Translations under genes and position numbers: made by a program
Notes under the pieces: generated by a model
Seen by the model: the letters and a program-made list of their open reading frames with translations, nothing else
Database searches by the model: none
Told to the model about the DNA's origin: nothing
Source of the DNA: Stygiobacter electus
Lineage (GTDB): Bacteria > Bacteroidota > Ignavibacteria > Ignavibacteriales > Melioribacteraceae
Length of the DNA stretch: 64,000 nucleotides
Reading direction: 5' to 3'
Assembly: GCA_029210465.1 (NCBI GenBank)
Contig: JARGDL010000012.1
Location: forward strand, 1 to 64,000
Shown here: in pieces, positions 46,978 to 56,120 of the stretch
Numbering within the stretch: position 1 is the first letter of the stretch
How the letters are laid out: the number at the start of each line of letters is the position of its first letter

Positions 46978-46995
46978 TATTAATAAGGAGAAAAA

Positions 46996-47418
46996 ATGGA
47001 AATTATAATTAATACATTCAAAGTAAAATATGTTTTATTCATGTTTACTTTTCTATTGCTTGGTTTAAATACATACCAATTACAAGCGCAAGTAAAATCA
47101 TCTAAAATCTCTTTTATTGAGACAAAGCACGATTTCGGCAAAGTTCAACAAGGTAGAGTATTAACATATATATTCAAATTCCAAAACAATGGAGAAGATT
47201 CACTTGAAATAAAAAATGTTCGTGCCAGTTGTGGTTGTACAGGTGCAGCAATTGGCGAAAAGAAAAAATTTGCAAATGGCGAAGAAGGTGAAATAAAAGT
47301 GACTTTTGACACAAATGGAAGAACTGGAGTTCAGAATAAAACTGTTTCAGTTCAAACAAACGATCCCGAAAATCTGAATGTGATGCTTTCTTTTACCTGT
47401 GAGATTGTAAGTAAATGA
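46996..47418 (+). CDS. Secreted DUF1573 protein
   Basis: A 140-residue exported protein: signal peptide (VLFMFTFLLLGLNTYQLQAQ), then a DUF1573 domain with the typical FIETKHDFGKVQQGRVLTYIFKFQNNG, RASCGCTGAAIGE and VSVQTNDPENLN. The domain is an immunoglobulin-like sandwich widespread in Bacteroidota and often next to surface systems; its role is unknown. A good ribosome site (aaggag) precedes the ATG. It opens the run of secreted genes that continues to 63917. Confidence 0.85.
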   Translation: MEIIINTFKVKYVLFMFTFLLLGLNTYQLQAQVKSSKISFIETKHDFGKVQQGRVLTYIFKFQNNGEDSLEIKNVRASCGCTGAAIGEKKKFANGEEGEIKVTFDTNGRTGVQNKTVSVQTNDPENLNVMLSFTCEIVSK

Positions 47419-47530
47419 CGAAAATTTTAAAAATGAAAACTAAAATAAAAATATCAAATGGATCATTAATTATTTACCAGAATATCCTAATAATCATTCA
47501 ACTACCAAGAACTTTTATTAGGAGGTTTAG

Positions 47531-49489
47531 ATGAATTACAAATCACGCGCCATATCCTCATTTCTTTTACTTCTATTAATTTTTATCTTGCCGCAGTTAA
47601 ACAAAGTTCAAGCCCAGGCGGTTAATGTAAAACTATTTCCGCCTCCGGCTAATCAATTAAAACAGGCAGATCTATGGCGTCTTAATATAACTTATACAGG
47701 AGCGGTAGCAGCTTACAGAGCATCTCTCATTACAGTTGAATTAAAAGAAAAGACTTCCGGGATGCAAGCCACGAGTAAATTAAGATCGGTCGTGATCTCA
47801 GGATCAAAAAGTTTTTCATTTAATGATTTCAATACAACAGACTTAACCTACCACAATACGAATCTTCAAGAAGCTTACGGTAAGAATATGAATGCACCCG
47901 ATGGTAATTACACCATCTGCGTATATGTAAAAAATGAAAAGGGTGAAATAGTAGCAAGTGATTGCATTGACCAAACTATAACCACTGTAGTTCCGGTAGA
48001 CGTAACTCCGCATCTTACCGTAAAATTAATTCCTTCTCCTCCTCCAAATCTGCTAAGGTCAACTGACCTCTGGAGAATCATAGCAACTAACCAAAGTGTC
48101 CTAGCTTACAAAGCATTTCTTATTAATGTTGTTCTGAAGGAAAAAACTACCGGACTTCAAGTCGAGAGTAAATTAAGATCGGTCGTGATCTCAGGATCAA
48201 AAAGTTTTTCATTTAATGATTTCAATACAGCAGACTTAACCTACCACAATACGAATCTTCAAGAAGCTTACGGTAAGAATATGAATGCGCCCGATGGTAA
48301 TTACACCATCTGCGTATATGTAAAAAATGAAAAGGGTGAAGTAGTAGCAAGTGATTGCATTGACCAAACCATAATAACTATAAAGCCGGAAAAGGTAAGC
48401 ATACAACTAATTTCTCCCCCGGATGGCTCAACACTGATTTCGAATCAGCCCGTTCTGTTTACTTGGATACTTCGATCAATTAAACCCGGTACCGTTTTTA
48501 ATTACAGAATGAAAGTAGTAGAAATACTTGGCAATCAATCTTCTACGGAAGCAATTACACAAAACCCGGCATGGTTTGAAAGATCGGACATTACGACAAC
48601 GACATTAATGTATCCCGTGGCTGCAAGGAAACTAGAGAATGGGAAAAAGTATGCTTGGCAGATAACAGCCTATGTAAAAAATGATGAGATCGGGAAAAGT
48701 GAGACCTGGAGTTTTAATTATGGTCGTGAAGAAACTCCTGAAAAGATTACTGAGGTAAAGCAATGTGATGTCTTTAAAGTAGAATTTAAAAAAACTGCCA
48801 AAGGTGATACAATTTCTTACAAGCTTTTAATAACTAACAATTATAAAGGTAACTTCGCTGGTAATAAACCTGGAAGTTTCCGAATAACGGTTAAGGACGA
48901 TTCCATAGTCTCAATTACTGGCGGAGTAACAGAAGGGTGGAAACGGACACCGTCGAAATTTCCTATCGGTTCAAGCAGTGTGAAGTGGGCAAACAATTCT
49001 GGGAATATTCCAAATGATACGACTGATTTAGGGAATATAATATTCCGTGATATTTATTCTAAACCAATTAAGGTGGTTTATGAATGGTTGGATAAAGAGG
49101 AAGCACTGATTTGTAAAGATTCTTCTTCTTTTATCGCATCGCGTTTTTATTATGAATTAACTACAGAACTCCCGAACAATTTTATAGAAGTGTTTGATAA
49201 CTTTTTAAATATACAGTATGCTAATAATTATGCATCTATTGATGAGACCACCTTAAGTATTTATGATGTTGAAAAATATGAGATTGTCAAACCAAAAAAT
49301 GAAAAAGGTAGTAAGCCAAATAATAATGATAAAAAGAATACACAAATAAATTCTAATGGGCTAAATAGGATTACGATAGATTTGAAAAACTATGTACTGC
49401 AGCCAAAAACGACTTATCTGTTAGTCGTTTCTGACTATAAGAACAACTATTATCTCAACTTTAAAGTGACCAAACAAAATGAAAAATAA
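47531..49489 (+). CDS. Hypothetical secreted protein with an internal tandem duplication
   Basis: A 652-residue protein with a signal peptide (FLLLLLIFILPQLNKVQAQ). Residues 27-150 and 158-281 are two copies of a beta-sandwich unit, separated by 131 residues. Within them the DNA at 47773-47982 recurs at 48166-48375 with only about 5 differences in 210 bases, so the homogenisation looks recent. The middle part (about 300-400) resembles an Ig/Fn3-like module (GSTLISNQPVLFTWILR), and the C-terminal 240 residues are unfamiliar. Its stop overlaps the next gene's start by 11 bases, indicating one transcript. Confidence 0.7.
   Translation: MNYKSRAISSFLLLLLIFILPQLNKVQAQAVNVKLFPPPANQLKQADLWRLNITYTGAVAAYRASLITVELKEKTSGMQATSKLRSVVISGSKSFSFNDFNTTDLTYHNTNLQEAYGKNMNAPDGNYTICVYVKNEKGEIVASDCIDQTITTVVPVDVTPHLTVKLIPSPPPNLLRSTDLWRIIATNQSVLAYKAFLINVVLKEKTTGLQVESKLRSVVISGSKSFSFNDFNTADLTYHNTNLQEAYGKNMNAPDGNYTICVYVKNEKGEVVASDCIDQTIITIKPEKVSIQLISPPDGSTLISNQPVLFTWILRSIKPGTVFNYRMKVVEILGNQSSTEAITQNPAWFERSDITTTTLMYPVAARKLENGKKYAWQITAYVKNDEIGKSETWSFNYGREETPEKITEVKQCDVFKVEFKKTAKGDTISYKLLITNNYKGNFAGNKPGSFRITVKDDSIVSITGGVTEGWKRTPSKFPIGSSSVKWANNSGNIPNDTTDLGNIIFRDIYSKPIKVVYEWLDKEEALICKDSSSFIASRFYYELTTELPNNFIEVFDNFLNIQYANNYASIDETTLSIYDVEKYEIVKPKNEKGSKPNNNDKKNTQINSNGLNRITIDLKNYVLQPKTTYLLVVSDYKNNYYLNFKVTKQNEK
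47773..47982 (+). repeat. 210-bp direct repeat, first copy
   Basis: This segment begins at gagtaaattaagatcggt and ends near gaccaaactataa. It recurs at 48166-48375 (offset 393 bases = 131 codons) with only scattered single-base changes, mostly at third positions. Outside these limits the two units of the gene are much less alike. Confidence 0.9.
48166..48375 (+). repeat. 210-bp direct repeat, second copy
   Basis: Second copy of the segment at 47773-47982 inside the same gene. The sharp ends of the near identity suggest gene conversion or a recent local duplication laid over an older tandem domain duplication. Confidence 0.9.
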
Positions 49490-52400
49490 AATTATCATAT
49501 CAGTTGTTTTACTTATTATCTCAACAGGGCTTAAAGCGCAAACAGGCGGTCCCGGACAACCGGAGTTTATGCAGTTTAAACCTGCAACCGCGACTGATCT
49601 TGTTAACCCCACATCCGGATCATTCTCATACAATATTCCCCTCTTTGATGTTGGCGGCTATCCGGTCAATCTATCATACCAGTCTGGTATTTCAATGGAA
49701 GATGTTGCCTCAATTGTTGGACTTGGTTGGAATTTAAATATAGGAGAGGTAATGCATACTGTGAGGGGTTTGCCCGATGATTTTAGCGGCGATGTTGTTA
49801 CAAGAACAATCTTTATGAAACCAAACATCACTTATGGTGGCAATACAAATGTCGGGTTGGAGATAACTGGACTTAATATTGGTGCGGGTATTAATATGGG
49901 CATGGGGATATTTTATAATAATTATAACGGATATGGCGCAGAGCAGAGTTTTGGTGTGAATATTTCCTTGCACAAAGGAAGTAACCCCGGTAAAGCCTCA
50001 ATTGGATTAGGTATAAAGGCGAACTCTCAATCGGGAGTTGATATTTATGCAAAACCATCAGTCTCGATGCACTTGGAGTCAAGTAGTGGTTTAGCAGCAA
50101 CCGGATCTCTTGGAGGAATGATTTCAGTCAATTCCAGAGAAGGGTTAAAAACATCCGTTAACGCATCGATGGATATTTCTCAAAACACAACAATGACTCA
50201 CAATTCAGGAAGATTTAATAAGAGTTCTAAAAATTATACGGATGATATTGAAAATCCAATCGCGGTTTCAATTGCAAGTGCTTCTGCGGCATACTCATTT
50301 TCCAAAATTCCCGAAATACCACGTGTTACTTATCCTTTTAAAACACTTGCATTTGCCGGAAGTTTTAAGGCGGGGGCTGAAGTATTTTTTATGCATCCAC
50401 ATGGAGAATTAAGAGGATACTATACGTCCCAGGAGCTAAGTACCAATATTATCCATACACCCGCCTATGGTTATTTATATTCTGAAAATTCTTCAGGCTT
50501 AGAGAATGTGCTTTTGGACTTTAACAGAGAAAAGGACCAACCATATATTAAAGATGCATCTATCAATATTGGGATACCATTTTTTACTAATGATATTTAT
50601 ACTGTTAATGCCCAGGGGATAGGAGGTTCGTTCCAACTAAATCGGGGCGATGTTGGTGTAGTTTTCGATAACAAGGTATCTACTTCCGGAACATCAGTAA
50701 ATCTTGGGGCCGAAGTTGGATTTGGAAATGCACTGCACGTTGGCGCGGCTCTTTCTACCACTCTTAGTTCCTCATCATCAGGAAAATGGGAATCAGATAT
50801 TACACCTTATCTTGCATTTAAAGGCGAAACAACAGATCAACTATATCAATCAGCTTACTTTAAGAATGTATCCGATGTTTCTGTCGACGCAAACGGATTA
50901 TACAATAGACTCAAAGGCGATAAACCGGTTGAAGTTAAAATTAATGATGCAAACACGTGGGGAACAGAAGTCAAAACAACCTCAAATTTAGTTTTAGATG
51001 ATGATGATCTCAATCCAATACTTCCGGGTAATTACCTAAAAACAATTCGTGACCCGAGAACGATTAATATACAATTTCTTACAGCGGCCCAAGCATCAGT
51101 TTCAGGGCTTGAAAAAAAAATTAAAGAATACCCCGTCAATACTTTTGATTGCAGCCGTCCCACAATTGAGACTGAAAGGATTACACCTAATGTTCGGCAG
51201 CCGCACCATATTTCTGAAATGATATCTACAAACATAGACGGCATGCGTTATGTGTTCGGGTTGCCGACTTATAATCTAACACAAAAGGAAGTGTCCTTTA
51301 CTTTGGATAGCACCAGCGTTCCGGGAACTGATGGACTTGTCAATTACAGGAATCATCCGGCATGGGGAACAAATGGTAAAGATGGATTCTATGAAAGCAC
51401 TTTACTCCCGCCGTATGTGACAAGTAATCTGCTTACAGCGGTGCTGAGCCCCGATTACATTGATATAGATAATAATGGACCATCGATGAACGATGTTGGC
51501 AATTACGTAAAAATTAATTACAGTAAAGCCGGAACTTATAAATGGCGCACTCCATATGGTAAGGATCAGGCAACATTCAACAAAGCATTTTTAAGTGATC
51601 ATGCAGATAATAAAGCAAGCTACATATTCGGTGAAAAAGAGTTATGGTACATTCACTCTATCGAGAGCAAAACGGAAGTTGCGGAGTTCTATTATGATAC
51701 AAACGGCAGGAAAGATGGACTCGGAGTAAAGGACGAAAATGGTGGGAAAGATGTAACGCAGAAGCTCTACAAACTCGATAGCATAAAGGTTTATTCTATT
51801 AATGAACGGGTACTTAAGGGTAACGCTGCAATACCTATAAGAATTATTTACTTTAATTATGATTATGAATTATGCAAACAAATAAACAATTCTTTAGATA
51901 ACAGTGGTAATGGTGGCAAGCTTACACTCAAAAAAGTTTCGTTTGCTTCAGGAAAAAGTAAAAGAGAATTGCTTTCACCTTATAAGTTTAACTACGGAGA
52001 AATGCCATCAGGTTTCGTAGTTAATCCAGTCTATAACCCAAGAAATGTAAATAGGTTTGGTAACTATCAGGAAAATATCGGTACTTCTGATATTGATATT
52101 AGTACGGCTCTTTCGAATATTGATTTTCCTTATGCTACACAAGATGAGATAGAGATGACCAAGAATTCCTATGCATGGAATCTTACCAAGATAACTTTGC
52201 CGGGAAGCGGAACAATTAAAGTGCAATATGAACCACACCATTATGCTTACACCCAGGATAAAAGATGTATGCAAATGTTTCCGTTGGAAGATACCGGAAG
52301 TCTCTATACAGGCATCTTCAATGGCGCTCAGAATTACACAATAAAGTTCAAACTGGAAAAGCCTATTAGTGGTTTGAATGCTTATGAGCAATTGCTCTAT

Positions 52401-55394
52401 AAGTATTTCAATAATGACCTAACCCAATTTTATTATTACAAAGCTCTGGTGAATCTCAAACCCGATATCCCGGAATGGATCAGCGGGTATTGCAAAATTA
52501 GAAGTATCGCATTAAGCGGCACAGACTATGCCTTAATCAATTTGGAACCGGTTTGTAAAAATGATGATGACAATTGCGCGGCTAAAGTTAATCCAATCGT
52601 AAAGAATGCTTGGCAGTTTATGCGAATGAACAGACAGGATTTATGCTATGGTAGCTCAGGAAATATTAGCGCAACAGGGTTACAAGCGTTTCTACAAAGC
52701 AATCCGTTTGGGCAAGTGCATAATCAAGTTAACGCTTTTATTAATGGATTTAATAATTATGCTGCATTACCGCCGCAGGAATTCGCTTCTTCAATGATTT
52801 CCTCTAAATCATTTTTCAGATTATACTCTCCAGATAAAAATAAAATAATTGGTGGATCAAGAGTTCGAAGAATTATAACTGAAGATAATTGGTCTCAGGA
52901 AACAGATGGATCTTCGTCTGACAAACAATATACGATTGATTATGTATACACGGAAAATGAGAAAAACCCGGTTACAAATCAGATGGAAACAATAAGCAGC
53001 GGGGTGATGGAATACGAACCTTTCAACGGACAGGATGAAAATCCATTGCGACATCCGGAGTTCATCGACCAGCATATTAAAATGGCTCCTGACAACAGAT
53101 TGTATGTTGAAACTCCATTTAACGAATCATTATTCCCGGCTTCAAATCTTATTTATAGTAAGGTTAAAATTATCTCTAATAAAACAGATCTGAATGTACC
53201 GGGGCAGGGATACCAAGAGATAGAATCCTTTACGGCAAAAGATTATCCGGTTTCTAATGGAAAGACCGATTTAGGAAACAATCACGAACAAAAAACAAAT
53301 CCTGTTGCTGCTTTTGCGATGTCAATATTCGGTATATCCGAGTTCCACGATTATATAACGCTTTCACAAGGCTTTTCAATTATTTTAAACGATATGCATG
53401 GAAAACAGAAAGCCACGAGAAATTATAACGGCAATGGTGCTCTAATTTCAAGTGAGCAATTTGAATATAAAATTGCCGGCAACCTGAACTTGATTAATGG
53501 ATCCAATCAAATCTATCAATCCGATAAACTTGGAATCAGTGTTTCTGCTATATGTGATTCAAGAAATACCGAACATTCTACGACTGTAATAGGAGTGAAT
53601 ACTAATCTGGATATGGCTTTTGTACCTTTGGTTCCTCTTACTCTCTTTGTCCCTCTGCCGGATATGTCGGTTGAGAATACCAGGATTAACACCGTTGCCT
53701 TTAACAAAATTGTAAATAAAAAAGGAATTCTTACAAAAAAAACAGTAACTGAAAACGGCGCTGCCGTTAGTACCGAAAATATTTTATTTGATGATAAGAC
53801 AGGGTTTGTTGTTTTAAGTAAAACAACAAATGAATTTAACGATTCACTGTATAAATTCCATTATCCGGCACATTGGATTTATGAAGGATTGGGATCGGGA
53901 TATATTTCTTCCGATCTAGAGTTCAGTGTTTCATTAATTTCAAATAATTACTTCACGGTTACGCATGATGTATTTAATGCATTGGCTGTTGGAGATGAAA
54001 TAATTAGCGCCGGCTCCAAATATTGGATAACTGAAAAACAGTCCGCCGGAAACAAAATAAAAATTGAATCTAATATTGTCGGGACGCCTGTTGCAATTAC
54101 ATCAGGTAAAGTCCTTCGATCAGGCAGACGGAATCAATTGATGCAGGAGGCGGGGTCGGTTGTTACACATATTAATCCAATTACCGGCAATAAAATAATT
54201 TTTTCTGAGATAGGTCTCAATGCAAAAGTTATAAATGCAAGTATGCAGGAATTCGCAGATGAAAGAGTGAAGTACTGCGAGTGTGACACGGTTAAGGGCA
54301 AACCTAACACCAATCCCCGGAATTTATCCGGTGCAACTAATCCTTATATTACTGGTGAAAAAGGGAATTGGTATCCTTCTACAACCTGGGCATATCTTAC
54401 AGATAGAGAAAGAAGTGTTGGGTTCAATTCTCTTCAGACTAATATCAGATCAGATGGAAGTTTTACAGATTATAAAAATTTCTGGAGGTATGATAATAAT
54501 TTAAATCCAGGTTGGCAAAGATTTGCAACCGGCTGGCAATGGGTCGAAACAGTTACTAAGAAGGATGTCAACGGACTAACTCTGGAAACCAGTGACGTTC
54601 TTGGGAGGCACAATGCGTTGCTTACAGGTTATAAGAATAAATTAGTAGTAGCTGAAGCCGGCAATGCTCGAATCAATGAAATTCTCTTTGATGGTTTTGA
54701 GGATTGGAATTACCTTTCGATCTCTGGAGACTGCGGCAGTATTCCTTTTTGTATTCCTAAAATCGTAAACTGGGATGGGATATTCGTGCAGGATACCGTA
54801 GAGTCGCATTCAGGAAAATATTCCGGCAAACTTATCAGGTCCGGGCAGACTATCACTATCCCTGTATCGCCCGTAATACTAACGCCGGAGGTAAATGAAA
54901 GAGAGAATAGTCCTACATCTCATCCAACCAAACCAATCTGTGCCGGCACATTCAAACCGACCGTCAACATGAAATATGTTATCTCGGCATGGGTCCGTGA
55001 TAATGCTGATCCGCTGGCAATTACGTTCAACGTTCCGGCTATTCATGTGGGATCTGATGTATTACACACCAACGGAGATATCATCGATGGATGGCAAAGG
55101 ATCTATGGAGAGTTCACTATTCCCCAGGGTGCTGCTTCCCTTACACTAAAGTTTATACAAGGATCAGGCACTACCTGGTTCGACGATATAAGGATATCTC
55201 CTTTCGATACTAAGATGATTACTCATGTATATGACGGGAATACACAAAAGCTAACATTTACGTCGGATGAGAATAATTACTTCACAAAATATAATTATGA
55301 CGCGGCGGATAATTTGGAATCAATAAACAAAGAGACAGAAAAAGGAGTACAGACTGTCAAAGAAGTCCGTTCATCAACAGTGAAATTGCCATGA
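49479..55394 (+). CDS. Large secreted RHS-partner protein (YD-repeat type)
   Basis: A 1971-residue exported protein with signal peptide (ISVVLLIISTGLKAQ). The N-terminus has the motif of Bacteroidota RHS-associated proteins: NPTSGSFSYNIPLFDVGGYP, VNLSYQSGISMEDVASIVGLGWNL. Residues about 120-500 form a Gly/Ser-rich repetitive beta stretch. Near 1735-1895 a jelly-roll, carbohydrate-binding-like module is visible (DGFEDWNYLSISGDCG ... HSGKYSGKLIRSGQTI; ITFNVPAIHVGSDVL). Then a YD-type repeat (KYNYDAADNLESINKE) follows. GC is higher than in the backbone. Overlap with the preceding and following genes suggests one operon ending in the RHS protein at 56121. Function unknown. Confidence 0.75.
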   Translation: MKNKIIISVVLLIISTGLKAQTGGPGQPEFMQFKPATATDLVNPTSGSFSYNIPLFDVGGYPVNLSYQSGISMEDVASIVGLGWNLNIGEVMHTVRGLPDDFSGDVVTRTIFMKPNITYGGNTNVGLEITGLNIGAGINMGMGIFYNNYNGYGAEQSFGVNISLHKGSNPGKASIGLGIKANSQSGVDIYAKPSVSMHLESSSGLAATGSLGGMISVNSREGLKTSVNASMDISQNTTMTHNSGRFNKSSKNYTDDIENPIAVSIASASAAYSFSKIPEIPRVTYPFKTLAFAGSFKAGAEVFFMHPHGELRGYYTSQELSTNIIHTPAYGYLYSENSSGLENVLLDFNREKDQPYIKDASINIGIPFFTNDIYTVNAQGIGGSFQLNRGDVGVVFDNKVSTSGTSVNLGAEVGFGNALHVGAALSTTLSSSSSGKWESDITPYLAFKGETTDQLYQSAYFKNVSDVSVDANGLYNRLKGDKPVEVKINDANTWGTEVKTTSNLVLDDDDLNPILPGNYLKTIRDPRTINIQFLTAAQASVSGLEKKIKEYPVNTFDCSRPTIETERITPNVRQPHHISEMISTNIDGMRYVFGLPTYNLTQKEVSFTLDSTSVPGTDGLVNYRNHPAWGTNGKDGFYESTLLPPYVTSNLLTAVLSPDYIDIDNNGPSMNDVGNYVKINYSKAGTYKWRTPYGKDQATFNKAFLSDHADNKASYIFGEKELWYIHSIESKTEVAEFYYDTNGRKDGLGVKDENGGKDVTQKLYKLDSIKVYSINERVLKGNAAIPIRIIYFNYDYELCKQINNSLDNSGNGGKLTLKKVSFASGKSKRELLSPYKFNYGEMPSGFVVNPVYNPRNVNRFGNYQENIGTSDIDISTALSNIDFPYATQDEIEMTKNSYAWNLTKITLPGSGTIKVQYEPHHYAYTQDKRCMQMFPLEDTGSLYTGIFNGAQNYTIKFKLEKPISGLNAYEQLLYKYFNNDLTQFYYYKALVNLKPDIPEWISGYCKIRSIALSGTDYALINLEPVCKNDDDNCAAKVNPIVKNAWQFMRMNRQDLCYGSSGNISATGLQAFLQSNPFGQVHNQVNAFINGFNNYAALPPQEFASSMISSKSFFRLYSPDKNKIIGGSRVRRIITEDNWSQETDGSSSDKQYTIDYVYTENEKNPVTNQMETISSGVMEYEPFNGQDENPLRHPEFIDQHIKMAPDNRLYVETPFNESLFPASNLIYSKVKIISNKTDLNVPGQGYQEIESFTAKDYPVSNGKTDLGNNHEQKTNPVAAFAMSIFGISEFHDYITLSQGFSIILNDMHGKQKATRNYNGNGALISSEQFEYKIAGNLNLINGSNQIYQSDKLGISVSAICDSRNTEHSTTVIGVNTNLDMAFVPLVPLTLFVPLPDMSVENTRINTVAFNKIVNKKGILTKKTVTENGAAVSTENILFDDKTGFVVLSKTTNEFNDSLYKFHYPAHWIYEGLGSGYISSDLEFSVSLISNNYFTVTHDVFNALAVGDEIISAGSKYWITEKQSAGNKIKIESNIVGTPVAITSGKVLRSGRRNQLMQEAGSVVTHINPITGNKIIFSEIGLNAKVINASMQEFADERVKYCECDTVKGKPNTNPRNLSGATNPYITGEKGNWYPSTTWAYLTDRERSVGFNSLQTNIRSDGSFTDYKNFWRYDNNLNPGWQRFATGWQWVETVTKKDVNGLTLETSDVLGRHNALLTGYKNKLVVAEAGNARINEILFDGFEDWNYLSISGDCGSIPFCIPKIVNWDGIFVQDTVESHSGKYSGKLIRSGQTITIPVSPVILTPEVNERENSPTSHPTKPICAGTFKPTVNMKYVISAWVRDNADPLAITFNVPAIHVGSDVLHTNGDIIDGWQRIYGEFTIPQGAASLTLKFIQGSGTTWFDDIRISPFDTKMITHVYDGNTQKLTFTSDENNYFTKYNYDAADNLESINKETEKGVQTVKEVRSSTVKLP

Positions 55395-56104
55395 CCATAA
55401 AAACAAAACTATTATATTATATTGTTTTCTTGTTGATGTCTTCTCTTGCCTTTGCACAGATGGATGAATTTCAACAAGTGTTCATGAAGGCCAATCAGCG
55501 ATATCTATCTGAGAAAAATATCATGGTAACCCAGCATTATCTTTTCTCGCTCGACTCTTCTAGTGCAGTGCCATTTGACAGCGGGTACTGCTACATCGTA
55601 AAATACGATCGGATGATACACTACATGTTCAACGGTGTGGAATCATTTAACGATGGAACATATATGATTAGAATCAGCAATCCTGACAAGTACATGATAG
55701 TCTCGCGGAGTATTCATCAGGATTCATCAGCGCTCGGATTCATCTTCAAAAAAGGATTTTCTTATTTCAAAAATGTTGTGAAAAAGAATATCAGTAATGA
55801 ATTATCCCAATGGAACTTGACCGGCGGAACTTTAGGAGTGCTGGCTGCGAATATTACTTTTGATTCACGAGAGACCAGAATCCGCAATATACTAGTGGAA
55901 TTATCACCGGACCATCCCTTCGTTAACCAGATCAATCCCCGCAAATCGGGAAAGTCACAAAACGTGTTCATCAATATTGATTATAGCTACACGACGAAAT
56001 TGAGCAAAGAGCAGCCAAAATTATCGGATTATATTCATATTGAAAATGACACAGTAACGCAGGCTGAAAAATTTAAAGATTATCAGATAAAATTTATCGA
56101 GTAA
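55391..56104 (+). CDS. Hypothetical secreted protein between two RHS-type genes
   Basis: A 237-residue protein with a clear signal peptide (LLYYIVFLLMSSLAFAQ). The mature part is mixed alpha/beta (FSLDSSSAVPFDSGYCYIVK, FVNQINPRKSGKSQ) without a recognised family; the fold resembles small periplasmic lipoprotein-carrier-like domains only loosely. It overlaps the upstream gene by 4 bases (ATGA) and ends 16 bases before the large RHS gene. An accessory or chaperone role for the RHS proteins is possible but inferred from position alone. Confidence 0.65.
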   Translation: MTIKTKLLYYIVFLLMSSLAFAQMDEFQQVFMKANQRYLSEKNIMVTQHYLFSLDSSSAVPFDSGYCYIVKYDRMIHYMFNGVESFNDGTYMIRISNPDKYMIVSRSIHQDSSALGFIFKKGFSYFKNVVKKNISNELSQWNLTGGTLGVLAANITFDSRETRIRNILVELSPDHPFVNQINPRKSGKSQNVFINIDYSYTTKLSKEQPKLSDYIHIENDTVTQAEKFKDYQIKFIE

Positions 56105-56120
56105 TTCAAATGGAACGATA

